Shown here piece after piece: positions 25,061 through 37,800 of a stretch of 41,932 nt of DNA (position 1 is its first letter; each line of letters opens with the position of its first letter). Position numbers and translations under genes: made by a program. This DNA comes from Saccoglossus kowalevskii (Eukaryota > Hemichordata > Enteropneusta > Harrimaniidae), in NCBI RefSeq assembly GCF_000003605.2, contig NW_003129600.1, positions 1-41,932 of the forward strand, in the 5' to 3' direction. Below the pieces are notes generated by a model. It was given only the letters and a program-made list of their open reading frames with translations, was not told the DNA's origin and ran no database searches.

Positions 25061-26489
25061 ACTGGTCATGACAGAGCAGACCTTCACATCTATTACACTG
25101 TTCCACTAGCTGACAATCACAAATGCACTGGTCATGACAGAGCAGACCTTCACATCTAATACACTGTTCCACTAGCTGACAATCACAAATGCACTGGTCA
25201 TGACAGAGCAGACCTTCACATCTAATACACTGTTCCACTAGCTGACAATCACAAATGCACTGGTCATGACAGAGCAGACCTTCACATCTAATACACTGTT
25301 CCACTAGCTGACAATCACAAATGCACTGGTCATGACAGAGCAGACCTTCACATCTAATACATTGTTTCACTAGGTGACAATCACAAATGCACTGGTCAAA
25401 GCATAGCAGACCTTCACATCTATTACACTGTTCCACTAGCTGACAATCACAAATGCACTGGTCATGACAGAGTAGACCTTCACATCTAATACACTGTTCC
25501 ACTAGCTGACAATCACAAATGCACTGGTCATGACAGAGTAGACCTTCACATCTAATACACTGTTCCACTAGCTGACAATCACAAATGCACTGGTCATGAC
25601 AGAGCAGACCTTCACATCTAGTACACTGTTCCATGAGCTGACAATCACAAATGCACTGGTCATGACAGAGCAGACCTTCACATCTATTACACTGTTCCAC
25701 TAGTTGACAATCACAAATGCACTGGTCATGACAGAGCAGACCTTCACATCTATTACACTGTTCCACTAGCTGACAATCACAAATGCATTGGTCATGACAG
25801 AGCAGACCTTCACATCTAATACACTGTTCCACTAGCTGACAATCACAAATGCACTGGTCATGACAGAGCAGACCTTCACATCTAGTACACTGTTCCATGA
25901 GCTGACAATCACAAATGCACTGGTCATGACAGAGCAGACCTTCACATCTATTACACTGTTCCACTAGCTGACAATCACAAATGCACTGGTCATGACAGAG
26001 CAGACCTTCACATCTATTACACTGTTCCACTAGCTGACAATCACAAATACACTGGTCATGACAGAGCAGACCTTCACATCTATTACACTCTTCCACTAGA
26101 TGACAATCACAAATGCACTGGACATGACAGAATAGACCTTCGCATCTAATACATTGTTCCACTAGCTGACAATCACAAATTCACTGGTCATGGCAGAGCA
26201 GACCTCCACATCTAATACACTGTTCCACTAGCTGACAATCACAGTGCAATGGTCATGGCAGAGCAGACCTTCACATCTAATACACTGTTCCACTAGCTGA
26301 TAATCACAGTGCAATGGTCATGACAGAGCAGACCTTCACATCTATTACATTGTTCCACTAGCTGACAATCACAAATGCACTGGTCATGACAGAGCAGACC
26401 TTCGCATCTAATACATTGTTCCACTAGCTGACAATCACAAATTCACTGGTCATGGCAGAGCAGACCTCCACATCTAATACACTGTTCCA
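25061..26489 (+). repeat. Shortened block 5 plus partial composite module
   Basis: Markers caaagcatag (25397) and two ctagtacactgttccatgag copies (25621 and 25885, 264 bp apart) identify this as block 5. The distance from caaagcatag to the first gtacac is 224 bp here and 422 bp in copies a and b, a difference of 198, exactly three monomers. It then runs into a partial composite module with ctcttcc, gacatgacagaatag and aattcactgg, and a repeated partial module near 26400-26530. Confidence 0.82.
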
Positions 26490-27281
26490 CTAGCTGACAA
26501 TCACAGTGCAATGGTCATGGCAGAGCAGACCTTCACATCTAATACACTGTTCCATGAGCTGACAATCACAAATGCACTGGTCATGACAGAGCAGACCTTC
26601 ACATCTATTACACTGTTCCACTAGCTGACAATCACAAATGCACTGGTCATGACAGAGCAGACCTTCACATCTAATACACTGTTCCACTAGCTGACAATCA
26701 CAAATGCACTGGTCATGACAGAGCAGACCTTTCACATCTATTACACTGTTTCCACTAGCTGACAATCACAAATGCACTGGTCATGACAGAGCAGACCTTC
26801 ACATCTATTACACTGTTCCACTAGTTGACAATAACAAATGCACTGGTCATGACAGAGCAGACCTTCACATCTATTACACTGTTCCACTAGCTGACAATCA
26901 CAAATGCACTGGTCATGACAGAGCAGACCTTCACATCTATTACACTGTTCCACTAGTTGACAATAACAAATGCACTGGTCATGACAGAGCAGACCTTCAC
27001 ATCTATTACACTGTTCCACTAGCTGACAATCACAAATGCACTGGTCATGACAGAGCAGACCTTCACATCTATTACACTGTTCCACTAGCTGAAAATCACA
27101 AATGCACTGGTCATGACAGAGTAGACCTTCACATCTATTACACTGTTCCACTAGCTGACAATCACAAATGCACTGGTCATGGCAGAGCAGACCTTCACAT
27201 CTAATACACTGTTCCACTAGCTGACAATCACAGTGCAATGGTCATGACAGAGCAGACCTTCACATCTAATACACTGTTCCA
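26490..27281 (+). repeat. Satellite monomers with small indels and a 132 bp pair
   Basis: Two one-base insertions lie close together (acctttcac near 26730 and gtttccac near 26750). A pair of gttgacaataac copies follows at 26824 and 26956, 132 bp apart. After that comes a ctgaaaatcac copy and a gagtagacc copy near 27090-27125, then catggcag, then 65 bp copies. Confidence 0.82.
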
Positions 27282-28400
27282 CTAGCTGACAATCACAGTG
27301 CAATGGTCATGACAGAGCAGACCTTCACATCTAATACATTGTTCCACTAGTTGACAATCACAAATGCACTGGTCATGACAGAGCAGACCTTCACATCTAA
27401 TACACTGTTCCACTAGCTGACAATCACAAATGCACTGGTCATGGCAGAGCAGACCTTCACATCTAATACACTGTTCCACTAGCTGACAATCACAGTGCAA
27501 TGGTCATGACAGAGCAGACCTTCACATCTAATACACTGTTCCACTAGCTGACAATCACAGTGCAATGGTCATGGCAGAGCAGACCTTCACATCTAATACA
27601 CTGTTCCATGAGCTGACAATCACAAATGCACTGGTCATGACAGAGCAGACCTTCACATCTATTACACTGTTCCACTAGCTGACAATCACAAATGCACTGG
27701 TCATGACAGAGCAGACCTTCACATCTATTATACTGTTCCACTAGCTGACAATCACAAATACACTGGTCATGACAGAGCAGACCTTCACATCTATTACACT
27801 GTTCCACTAGCTAACAATCACAAATGCACTGGTCATGACAGAGTAGACCTTCACATCTATTACACTGTTCCACTAGATGACAATCACAAATGCACTGGAC
27901 ATGACAGAATAGACCTTCGCATCTAATACATTGTTCCACTAGCTGACAATCACAAATTCACTGGTCATGGCAGAGCAGACCTCCACATCTAATACACTGT
28001 TCCACTAGCTGACAATCACAGTGCAATGGTCATGGCAGAGCAGACCTTCACATCTAATACACTGTTCCACTAGCTGACAATCACAGTGCAATGGTCATGA
28101 CAGAGCAGACCTTCACATCTATTACATTGTTCCACTAGCTGACAATCACAAATGCACTGGTCATGACAGAGCAGACCTTCACATCTAATACACTGTTCCA
28201 CTAGCTGACAATCACAAATGCACACGTCATGACAGAGCAGACCTTCACATCTATTACACTGTTCCACTAGCTGACAATCACAGTGCAATGGTCATGACAG
28301 AGCAGACCTTCACATCTATTACATTGTTCCACTAGCTGACAATCACAAATGCACTGGTCATGACAGAGCAGACCTTCACATCTAATACACTGTTCCACTA
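27282..28400 (+). repeat. Block 4 start, then composite module copy
   Basis: The first 220 bases match 5175-5393 at an offset of 22107. From about 27790 the composite module follows at an offset of 24142 from the 3.5 kb copy, with gagtagacc, gacatgacagaatag, aattcactgg, catggcag and aatgcacacg in order. A private change is ctattatactg near 27730. Confidence 0.8.
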
Positions 28401-29100
28401 GCTGACAATCACAAATGCACTGGTCATGACAGAGTAGACCTTCACATCTATTACACTGTTCCACTAGCTGACAATCACAAATGCACTGGTCATGACAGAG
28501 CAGACCTTCACATCTAATACACTGTTCCACTAGCTGACAATCACAAATGCACTGGTCATGACAGAGCAGACCTTCACATCTAGTACACTGTTCCATGAGC
28601 TGACAATCACAAATGCACTGGTCATGACAGAGCAGACCTTCACATCTATTACACTGTTCCACTAGTTGACAATCACAAATGCACTGGTCATGACAGAGCA
28701 GACCTTCACATCTATTACACTGTTCCACTAGCTGACAATCACAAATGCATTGGTCATGACAGAGCAGACCTTCACATCTAATACACTGTTCCACTAGCTG
28801 ACAATCACAAATGCACTGGTCATGACAAAGCAGACCTTCACATCTAGTACACTGTTCCATGAGCTGACAATCACAAATGCACTGGTCATGACAGAGCAGA
28901 CCTTCACATCTATTACACTGTTCCACTAGCTGACAATCACAAATGCACTGGTCATGACAGAGCAGACCTTCACATCTATTACACTGTTCCACTAGCTGAC
29001 AATCACAAATACACTGGTCATGACAGAGCAGACCTTCACATCTATTACACTCTTCCACTAGATGACAATCACAAATGCACTGGACATGACAGAATAGACC
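28401..29100 (+). repeat. Shortened block 5 at 28.4-29.1 kb
   Basis: Two ctagtacactgttccatgag copies lie at 28583 and 28847, again 264 bp apart, with tgcattggtc between them, as in block 5. The left part with caaagcatag is missing. A private gacaaagcag occurs near 28826. The ctcttcc change (29051) is shared with 7864 and 26088. Confidence 0.8.
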
Positions 29101-29823
29101 TTCGCATCTAATACATTGTTCCACTAGCTGACAATCACAAATTCACTGGTCATGGCAGAGCAGACCTCCACATCTAATACACTGTTCCACTAGCTGACAA
29201 TCACAGTGCAATGGTCATGGCAGAGCAGACCTTCACATCTAATACACTGTTCCACTAGCTGACAATCACAGTGCAATGGTCATGACAGAGCAGACCTTCA
29301 CATCTATTACATTGTTCCACTAGCTGACAATCACAAATGCACTGGTCATGACAGAGCAGACCTTCACATCTAATACACTGTTCCACTAGCTGACAATCAC
29401 AAATGCACACGTCATGACAGAGCAGACCTTCACATCTATTACACTGTTCCACTAGCTGACAATCACAGTGCAATGGTCATGACAGAGCAGACCTTCACAT
29501 CTATTACATTGTTCCACTAGCTGACAATCACAAATGCACTGGTCATGACAGAGCAGACCTTCACATCTAATACACTGTTCCACTAGCTAACAATCACAAA
29601 TGCACACGTCATGACAGAGCAGACTTTCAAATCTAATACACTGTTCCACTAGCTGACAATCACAAATGCACTGGTCATGACAGAGCAGACCTTCACATCT
29701 ATTACACTGTTCCACTAGCTGACAATCACAAATACACTGGTCATGACAGAGCAGACCTTCACATCTATTACACTGTTCCACTAGCTAACAATCACAAATG
29801 CACTGGTCATGACAGAGTAGACC
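29101..29823 (+). repeat. 723 bp tandem duplication, unit 1
   Basis: The segment starting at ttcgcatctaatacattg (29101) repeats in order from 29824 onward at an offset of 723. The interval fits 11 monomers (eight of 66 bp and three of 65 bp: 528 + 195 = 723). It contains aattcactgg, two catggcag copies, three 65 bp copies near 29210, 29273 and 29468, aatgcacacg copies, and the gactttcaaatc marker (29622). Confidence 0.83.
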
Positions 29824-30363
29824 TTCGCATCTAATACATTGTTCCACTAGCTGACAATCACAAATTCACTGGTCATGGCAGAGCAGACCTCCACATCTAA
29901 TACACTGTTCCACTAGCTGACAATCACAGTGCAATGGTCATGGCAGAGCAGACCTTCACATCTAATACACTGTTCCACTAGCTGACAATCACAGTGCAAT
30001 GGTCATGACAGAGCAGACCTTCACATCTATTACATTGTTCCACTAGCTGACAATCACAAATGCACTGGTCATGACAGAGCAGACCTTCACATCTAATACA
30101 CTGTTCCACTAGCTGACAATCACAAATGCACACGTCATGACAGAGCAGACCTTCACATCTATTACACTGTTCCACTAGCTGACAATCACAGTCCAATGGT
30201 CATGACAGAGCAGACCTTCACATCTATTACATTGTTCCACTAGCTGACAATCACAAATGCACTGGTCATGACAGAGCAGACCTTCACATCTAATACACTG
30301 TTCCACTAGCTAACAATCACAAATGCACACGTCATGACAGAGCAGACTTTCAAATCTAATACA
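29824..30363 (+). repeat. 723 bp tandem duplication, unit 2 (partial)
   Basis: This follows unit 1 directly and repeats its marker order to at least the gactttcaaatc marker at 30345. It differs in carrying cagtccaatgg at 30189, which is shared with 6375, instead of cagtgcaatgg. Unit 2 has therefore also exchanged sequence with a lineage now found 24 kb to the left. Confidence 0.82.
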
Positions 30364-31660
30364 CTGTTCCACTAGCTGACAATCACAAATGCACTGGTCA
30401 TGACAGAGCAGACCTTCACATCTATTACACTGTTCCACTAGCTGACAATCACAAATGCACTGGTCATGACAGAGCAGACCTTCACATCTATTACACTGTT
30501 CCACTAGCTGACAATCACAAATGCACTGGTCATTACAGAGCAGACCTTCACATCTAATACACTGTTCCACTAGCTGACAATCACAAATGCACTGGTCATG
30601 ACAGAGCAGACCTTCACATCTAATACACTGTTCCACTAGCTGACAATCACAAATGCACTGGTCATGACAGAGCAGACCTTCACATCTAATACACTGTTCC
30701 ACTAGCTGACAATCACAGTGCAATGGTCATGACAGAGCAGACCTTCACATCTATTACATTGTTCCACTAGCTGACAATCACAAATGCACTGGTCATGACA
30801 GAGCAGACCTTCACATCTAATACACTGTTCCACTAGCTGACAATCACAAATGCACTGGTCATGACAGAGCATACCTTCACATCTATTACATTGTTCCACT
30901 AGCTGACAATCACAAATGCACTGGTCATGACAGAGCAGACCTTCACATCTAATACACTGTTCCACTAGCTGACAATCACAAATGCACACGTCATGACAGA
31001 GCAGACCTTCACATCTAATACACTGTTCCACTAGCTGACAATCACAAATGCACTGGTCATGACAGAGCAGACCTTCACATCTAATACACTGTTCCACTAG
31101 CTGACAATCACAGTGCAATGGTCATGACAGAGCAGACCTTCACATCTATTACATTGTTCCACTAGCTGACAATCACAAATGCACTGGTCATGACAGAGCA
31201 GACCTTCACATCTAATACACTGTTCCACTAGCTGACAATCACAGTGCAATGGTCATGACAGAGCAGACCTTCACATCTATTACACTGTTCTACGAGCAGA
31301 CAATCACAGTGCAATGGTCATGACAGAGCAGACCTTCACATCTATTACACTGTTCTACGAGCAGACAATCACAGTGCAATGGTCATGACAGAGCAGACCT
31401 TCACATCTAATACACTGTTCCACTAGCTGACAATCACAGTGCAATGGTCATGACAGAGCAGACCTTCACATCTATTACACTGTTCTACGAGCAGACAATC
31501 ACAGTGCAATGGTCATGACAGAGCAGACCTTCACATCTAATACACTGTTCCACTAGCTGACAATCACAAATGCACTGGTCATGACAGAGCATACCTTCAC
31601 ATCTAATACACTGTTCCACTAGCTGACAATCACAAATGCACTGGTCATGACAGAGCAGAC
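30364..31660 (+). repeat. Duplicated block 8, copy c
   Basis: This matches 20113-21070 at an offset of 10589 and 17813-18770 at an offset of 12889. The cattacagagc copy (30532), gagcatacc copies and tctacgagcag cluster (31285-31500) keep the same order. It lacks the ctgataatc and accctc changes shared by copies a and b, so those two are closer relatives of each other. Confidence 0.83.
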
Positions 31661-32892
31661 CTTCACATCTATTACACTGTTCCACTAGCTGACAATCACA
31701 AATGCACTGGTCATTACAGAGCAGACCTTCACATCTAATACACTGTTCCACTAGCTGACAATCACAAATGCACTGGTCATGGCAGAGCAGACCTTCACAT
31801 CTAATACACTGTTCCACTAGCTGACAATCACAAATGCACTGGGTCATGACAGAGCAGACCTTCACATCTAATACACTGTTCCACTAGCTGACAATCACAG
31901 TGCAATGGGTCATGACAGAGCAGACCTTCACATCTATTACACTGTTCTACGATCAGACAATCACAAATGCACTGGTCATGACAGAGCAGACCTTCACATC
32001 TAATACACTGTTCCACTAGCTGACAATCACAAATGCACTGGTCATGACAGAGCAGACCTTCACATCTATTACACTGTTCCACTAGCTGACAATCACAAAT
32101 GCACTGGTCATGACAGAGCAGACCTTCACATCTATTACACTGTTCCACTAGCTGACAATCACAAATGCACTGGTCATGACAGAGCAGACCTTCACATCTA
32201 TTACACTGTTCCACTAGCTGACAATCACAAATGCACTGGTCATTACAGAGCAGACCTTCACATCTAATACACTGTTCCACTAGCTGACAATCACAAATGC
32301 ACTGGTCATGACAGAGCAGACCTTCACATCTAATACACTGTTCCACTAGCTGACAATCACAAATGCACTGGTCATGACAGAGCAGACCTTCATATCTAAT
32401 ACACTGTTCCACTAGCTGACAATCACAGTGCAATGGTCATGACAGAGCAGACCTTCACATCTATTACACTGTTCTACGATCAGACAATCACAAATGCAAT
32501 GGTCATGACAGAGCAGACCTTCACATCTAATACACTGTTCCACTAGCTGACAATCACAGTGCAATGGTCATGACAGAGCAGACCTTCACATCTATTACAC
32601 TGTTCCACTAGCTGACAATCACGAATGCACTGGTCATGACAGAGCAGACCTTCACATCTATTACACTGTTCCACTAGCTGACAATCACAAATGCACTGGT
32701 CATGACAGAGCAGACCTTCACATCTATTACACTGTTCCACTAGCTGACAATCACAAATGCACTGGTCATGACAGAGCAGACCTTCACATCTAATACACTG
32801 TTCCACTAGCTGACAATCACAAATGCACTGGTCATGACAGAGCAGACCTTCACATCTATTACACTGTTCCACTAGCTGACAATCACAAGTGC
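31661..32892 (+). repeat. Satellite monomers to patch 4
   Basis: Cattacagagc copies lie at 31711 and 32240, with catggcag at 31778 and extra g bases in ctgggtcatg (31841) and atgggtcatg (31907). From about 31920 to 32500 the order matches 34689-35269 at an offset of 2769, including cttcatatc (32391 and 35160). A partial block 3 with cacgaatgc (32620) ends at patch 4. Confidence 0.82.
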
Positions 32893-33200
32893 ACTGATCA
32901 TGACCGAACCGATCTTCCTTTCTAATACTCTGTTCCACTAACTGACAATCGCAAATGGATTGGTCATGATCTACTAAACCTTCTGATCTATTATTCTGTT
33001 CCCCTATGTGACAATCTCAAATGCAATGGTCATGATGCAGCATACCTTCACATCTATTACATTGTTCCACTAGCTGACAATCACAAATACACTGGTCATG
33101 ACAGACCAGACCTTCCCATCTAATACACTGTTCCACTACTCTGACAATCACAAATGCACTGGTCATGACAGAGTCAGACCTTCACATCTAATACATTGTT
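32893..33200. other. Error-rich patch 4
   Basis: Scattered substitutions and small insertions run through about four monomers: gatcatgaccgaaccgatc, cctttctaatactctg, aactgacaatcgcaaatggattgg, gatctactaaacc, cccctatgtgacaatctc, gatgcagcatacc, ccactactctgac, gagtcagacc, cacaaagttg. It is the most divergent stretch in the window, yet it keeps monomer spacing. Ancient diverged monomers or poor base calls could both explain it. The sharp edges and extra bases near 33137, 33175 and 33194 favour a join of low-quality sequence. Confidence 0.6.
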
Positions 33201-34324
33201 CCACAAAGTTGACAATCACAAATGCACTGGTCATGACAGAGCAGACCTTCACATCTATTACACTGTTCCACTAGTTGACAATAACAAATGCACTGGTCAT
33301 GACAGAGCAGACATTCACATCTATTACACTGTTCCACTAGCTGACAATCACAAATGCACTGGTCATGACAGAGCAGACCTTCACATCTATTACACTGTTC
33401 CACTAGTTGACAATAACAAATGCACTGGTCATGACAGAGCAGACCTTCACATCTATTACACTGTTCCACTAGCTGACAATCACAAATGCACTGGTCATGA
33501 CAGAGCAGACCTTCACATCTATTACACTGTTCCACTAGCTGACAATCACAAATGCACTGGTCATGACAGAGCAGACCTTCACATCTATTACACTGTTCCA
33601 CTAGCTGACAATCACAAATGCACTGGTCATGACAGAGCAGACCTTCACATCTATTACACTGTTCCACTAGCTGACAATCACAAATGCGCTGGTCATGACA
33701 GAGCAGACCTTCACATCTAATACACTGTTCCACTAGCTGACAATCACAAATGCACTGGTCATGACAGAGCAGACCTTCACATCTAATACACTGTTCCACT
33801 AGCTGACAATCACAAATGCACTGGTCATGACAGAGCAGACCTTCACATCTAGTACACTGTTCCATGAGCTGACAATCACAAATGCACTGGTCATGACAGA
33901 GCAGACCTTCACATCTATTACACTGTTCTACGAGCAGACAATCACAGTGCAATGGTCATGACAGAGCAGACCTTCACATCTATTACACTGTTCTACGAGC
34001 AGACAATCACAGTGCAATGGTCATGACAGAGCAGACCTTCACATCTATTACACTGTTCCACTAGCTGACAATCACGAATGCACTGGTCATGACAGAGCAA
34101 ACCTTCACATCTATTACACTGTTCCACTAGCTGACAATCACAAATGCACTGGTCATGACAGAGCAGACCTTCACATCTATTACACTGTTCCACTAGCTGA
34201 CAATCACAAATGCACTGGTCATGACAGAGCAGACCTTCACATCTAATACACTGTTCCACTAGCTGACAATCACAAATGCACTGGTCATGACAGAGCAGAC
34301 CTTCACATCTAATACACTGTTCCA
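33201..34324 (+). repeat. Duplicated block 7, copy b
   Basis: This is the partner of 16036-16960 at an offset of 17237. It has gttgacaataac at 33274 and 33406 (132 bp apart), a long run of T-class monomers, aatgcgctgg (33686), the ccatgagctg copy and cacgaatgc (34074). The T-class run leaves a 174-codon open frame on the + strand here, starting at a TTG. Confidence 0.82.
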
Positions 34325-35944
34325 CTAGCTGACAATCACAAGTGCACTAGTCATGACAGAGCAGACCTTCACATCTAATACACTGTTCCACTAGCTGACA
34401 ATCACAAATGCACACGTCATGACAGAGCAGACCTTCACATCTATTACACTGTTCCACTAGCTGACAATCACAGTGCAATGGTCATGACAGAGCAGACCTG
34501 CACATCTATTACATTGTTCCACTAGCTGACAATCACAAATGCACTGGTCATGACAGAGCAGACCTTCACATCTAATACACTGTTCCACTAGCTGACAATC
34601 ACAAATGCACACGTCATGACAGAGCAGACCTTCACATCTAATACACTGTTCCACTAGCTGACAATCACAGTGCAATGGTCATGACAGAGCAGACCTTCAC
34701 ATCTATTACACTGTTCTACGATCAGACAATCACAAATGCACTGGTCATGACAGAGCAGACCTTCACATCTAATACACTGTTCCACTAGCTGACAATCACA
34801 AATGCACTGGTCATGACAGAGCAGACCTTCACATCTATTACACTGTTCCACTAGCTGACAATCACAAATGCACTGGTCATGACAGAGCAGACCTTCACAT
34901 CTATTACACTGTTCCACTAGCTGACAATCACAAATGCACTGGTCATGACAGAGCAGACCTTCACATCTATTACACTGTTCCACTAGCTGACAATCACAAA
35001 TGCACTGGTCATTACAGAGCAGACCTTCACATCTAATACACTGTTCCACTAGCTGACAATCACAAATGCACTGGTCATGACAGAGCAGACCTTCACATCT
35101 AATACACTGTTCCACTAGCTGACAATCACAAATGCACTGGTCATGACAGAGCAGACCTTCATATCTAATACACTGTTCCACTAGCTGACAATCACAGTGC
35201 AATGGTCATGACAGAGCAGACCTTCACATCTATTACACTGTTCTACGATCAGACAATCACAAATGCACTGGTCATGACAGAGCAGACCTTCACATCTAAT
35301 ACACTGTTCCACTAGCTGACAATCACAAATGCACTGGTCATGACAGAGCAGACCTTCACATCTATTACACTGTTCCACTAGCTGACAATCACAAATGCAC
35401 TGGTCATGACAGAGCAGACCTTCACATCTATTACACTGTTCCACTAGCTGACAATCACAAATGCACTGGTCATGACAGAGCAGACCTTCACATCTATTAC
35501 ACTGTTCCACTAGCAGACAATCACAAATGCACTGGTCATTACAGAGCAGACCTTCACATCTAATACACTGTTCCACTAGCTGACAATCACAAATGCACTG
35601 GTCATGACAGAGCAGACCTTCACATCTAATACACTGTTCCACTAGCTGACAATCACAAATGCACTGGTCATGACAGAGCAGACCTTCACATCTAATACAC
35701 TGTTCCACTAGCTGACAATCACAAATGCAATGGTCATGACAGAGCAGACCTTCACATCTATTACACTGTTCCACTAGCTGACAATCACAAGTGCACTGGT
35801 CATGACAGAGCAGACATTCACATCTAATACACTGTTCCACTAGCTGACAATCACAAATGCACACGTCATGACAGAGCAGACCTTCACATCTAATACACTG
35901 TTCCACTAGCTGACAATCACAAATGCACTGGTCATGACAGAGCA
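34325..35944 (+). repeat. Satellite monomers, copies of the 17.3 kb arrangement
   Basis: The stretch 34658-35202 matches 17290-17834 (offset 17368) and 36962-37506 (offset 2304), each with a tctacgatcag junction, several T-class copies and one cattacagagc copy (35009). A second cattacagagc copy lies at 35528, next to an actagcagac junction. The right end has gagcagacattc and aatgcacacg copies. Confidence 0.82.
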
Positions 35945-36562
35945 GACCTTCACATCTATTACACTGTTCTACGAGCACACAATCACAGTGCAATAGTCAT
36001 GACAGAGCAGACCTTCACATCTAATACATTGTTCCACTAGCTGACAATCACAAATGCACTGGTCATGACAGAGCAGACCTTCACATCTAATACACTGTTC
36101 CACTAGCTAACAATCACAAATGCACACGTCATGACAGAGCAGACTTTCAAATCTAATACACTGTTCCACTAGCTGACAATCACAAATGCACTGGTCATGA
36201 CAGAGCAGACCTTCACATCTATTACACTGTTCCACTAGCTGACAATCACAAGTGCACTGGTCATGACAGAGCAGACCTTCACATCTATTACACTGTTCCA
36301 CTAGCTGACAATCACAAATGCACTGGTCATGACAGAGCAGACCTTCACATCTATTAAACTGTTCTACGAGCACACAATCACAGTGCAATGGTCATGACAG
36401 AGCAGACCTTCACATCTAATACACTGTTCCACTAGCTGACAATCACAGTGCAATGGTCATGAAAGAGCAGACCTTCACATCTATTACACTGTTCTACGAG
36501 CAGACAATCACAGTGCAATGATCATGACAGAGCAGACATTCACATCTATTACACTGTTCTAC
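35945..36562 (+). repeat. Block 6, partial copy c
   Basis: This matches 8898-9515 at an offset of 27047. It shares the private changes gaaagagcag (9415 and 36462) and gatcatgac followed by gagcagacattc (9472 and 36519). The 21 kb copy of block 6 lacks gaaagagcag, so this copy is closer to the 9 kb copy. The match ends within one monomer at the tctacgagcag junction. Confidence 0.84.
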
Positions 36563-37800
36563 GAGCAGACAATCACAAATGCACTGGTCATGACAGAGCA
36601 GACCTTCACATCTAATACACTGTTCCACTAGCTGACAATCACAAATGCACTGGTCATGACAGAGCAGACCTTCACATCTATTACACTGTTCCACTAGCTG
36701 ACAATCACAAATGCACTGGTCATGACAGAGCAGACCTTCACATCTATTACACTGTTCCACTAGCTGACAATCACAAATGCACTGGTCATTACAGAGCAGA
36801 CCTTCACATCTAATACACTGTTCCACTAGCTGACAATCACAAATGCACTGGTCATGGCAGAGCAGACCTTCACATCTAATACACTGTTCCACTAGCTGAC
36901 AATCACAAATGCACTGGTCATGACAGAGCAGACCTTCACATCTAATACACTGTTCCACTAGCTGACAATCACAGTGCAATGGTCATGACAGAGCAGACCT
37001 TCACATCTATTACACTGTTCTACGATCAGACAATCACAAATGCACTGGTCATGACAGAGCAGACCTTCACATCTAATACACTGTTCCACTAGCTGACAAT
37101 CACAAATGCACTGGTCATGACAGAGCAGACCTTCACATCTATTACACTGTTCCACTAGCTGACAATCACAAATGCACTGGTCATGACAGAGCAGACCTTC
37201 ACATCTATTACACTGTTCCACTAGCTGACAATCACAAATGCACTGGTCATGACAGAGCAGACCTTCACATCTATTACACTGTTCCACTAGCTGACAATCA
37301 CAAATGCACTGGTCATTACAGAGCAGACCTTCACATCTAATACACTGTTCCACTAGCTGACAATCACAAATGCACTGGTTATGACAGAGCAGACCTTCAC
37401 ATCTAATACACTGTTCCACTAGCTGACAATCACAAATGCACTGGTCATGACAGAGCAGACCTTCACATCTAATACACTGTTCCACTAGCTGACAATCACA
37501 GTGCAATGGTCATGACAGAGCAGACCTTCACATCTATTACATTGTTCCACTAGCTGACAATCACAAATGCACTGGTCATGACAGAGCAGACCTTCACATC
37601 TAATACACTGTTCCACTAGCTGACAATCACAAATGCACTGGTCATGACAGAGCATACCTTCACATCTATTACATTGTTCCACTAGCTGACAATCACAAAT
37701 GCACTGGTCATGACAGAGCAGACCTTCACATCTAATACACTGTTCCACTAGCTGACAATCACAAATGCACTGGTCATGACAGAGCAGACCTTTCACATCT
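36563..37800 (+). repeat. Satellite monomers, copy of 17.3-18.1 kb
   Basis: From 36962 to about 37780 this matches 17290-18108 at an offset of 19672, with cattacagagc copies at 36788 and 37315 and a gagcatacc copy near 37650. The left part, 36612-37072, matches 18780-19240 at an offset of 17832. A one-base insertion, acctttcac near 37790, marks the right end. Confidence 0.82.

Noticed and set aside
33196-33720. + strand open frame of 174 codons
   Set aside because: It exists only because a run of T-class monomers lacks the TAA found in A-class monomers. It begins at a TTG in a low-quality patch and overlaps the - strand frame entirely.
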